Source: Saprospiraceae bacterium (GTDB taxonomy: Bacteria; Bacteroidota; Bacteroidia; Chitinophagales; Saprospiraceae). From it: 5,688 nucleotides of DNA. The stretch is from the NCBI GenBank assembly GCA_027031185.1, contig JALVEF010000029.1, forward strand, positions 1-5,688. The letters run 5' to 3'. The position numbers and the translations under genes are program-made. Positions 5,634 to 5,688 of the stretch are shown piece by piece. Under the pieces are notes generated by a model. That model made no database searches, was not told the origin of the DNA, and was given only the letters and a program-made list of their open reading frames with translations. The stretch's first letter is position 1. Each line of letters starts with the position of its first letter.

Positions 5634-5688
5634 ATGACACCACAGACCGTTGCATTCTATACGTTGGGCTGCAAGCTCAATTTTTCCG
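5634..5688 (+). CDS. mtaB: tRNA (ms2t6A37) methylthiotransferase MtaB, N-terminal 18 codons only
   Basis: The visible peptide is MTPQTVAFYTLGCKLNFS, cut by the window end. The VAFYTLGCKLNFS stretch is characteristic of MtaB in Bacteroidota. Cys13 would be the first of the three cysteines in the N-terminal methylthiotransferase domain that hold its auxiliary [4Fe-4S] cluster. From family knowledge, MtaB is a radical-SAM enzyme that adds a methylthio group to t6A at position 37 of tRNAs reading ANN codons. The start is fixed by the promoter 6 nt upstream and by the homology beginning almost at once. RimO and MiaB are related, but the motif spacing and KLNFS wording favour MtaB. It appears to be its own transcription unit. 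Confidence 0.85.
   Translation, partial: MTPQTVAFYTLGCKLNFS

Noticed and set aside
1..5688. CRISPR arrays, tRNA or rRNA genes
   Set aside because: No regularly spaced direct repeats, and no tRNA- or rRNA-like sequence seen on either strand.

Overview
The window looks like a chromosomal segment of a Bacteroidota bacterium, probably near Saprospiria or Chitinophagia. Three things point there: an HYR-type adhesion domain on a secreted enzyme, the start of an MtaB-type methylthiotransferase gene (TLGCKLNFS), and a Bacteroidota-type promoter (TTTG, 20-nt spacer, TACCTTTG) just before that gene. All four supported genes lie on the + strand.

Layout: (1) 1-2028, the 3' part of a secreted HYR-domain/alpha-beta-hydrolase (lipase-like) gene whose start lies upstream of the window. 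(2) 2033-3223, only 4 nt later and presumably co-transcribed, a lipoprotein with a PQQ-like beta-propeller. A strong terminator (3261-3301) closes this pair. (3) 3224-3780, a 557-nt intergenic region without a credible gene but rich in inverted repeats: a 19-nt palindrome, a 14-nt segment with two mutually exclusive pairing partners, and a long bulged terminator-like hairpin. (4) 3781-5469, a secreted protein with two MORN-repeat blocks followed by a caspase-like (C14/metacaspase-type) domain with an intact His/Cys dyad. (5) 5470-5633, a terminator, a G-run cluster and a promoter. (6) 5634-5688, the first 18 codons of mtaB, apparently leaderless or nearly so.

How they fit together: the lipase-like enzyme and the propeller lipoprotein form a two-gene unit at the cell envelope; a folding, anchoring or protective role for the lipoprotein is only inferred. 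The MORN-caspase gene is a separate unit bounded by terminator-like hairpins and could be controlled through its structured upstream region. mtaB is an unrelated housekeeping tRNA-modification gene.

Base composition is mosaic. Most of gene 1 and the start of gene 2 are AT-rich (33-38% GC in 60-base blocks counted by hand). The end of gene 2 and gene 3 are about 53-63% GC, and a sharply bounded GC-rich patch (about 1797-1920, 62% GC) inside gene 1 encodes the putative catalytic Asp and His. The most interesting items are the duplicated, Cys-capped MORN array fused to a secreted caspase domain, and the structured region in front of it.
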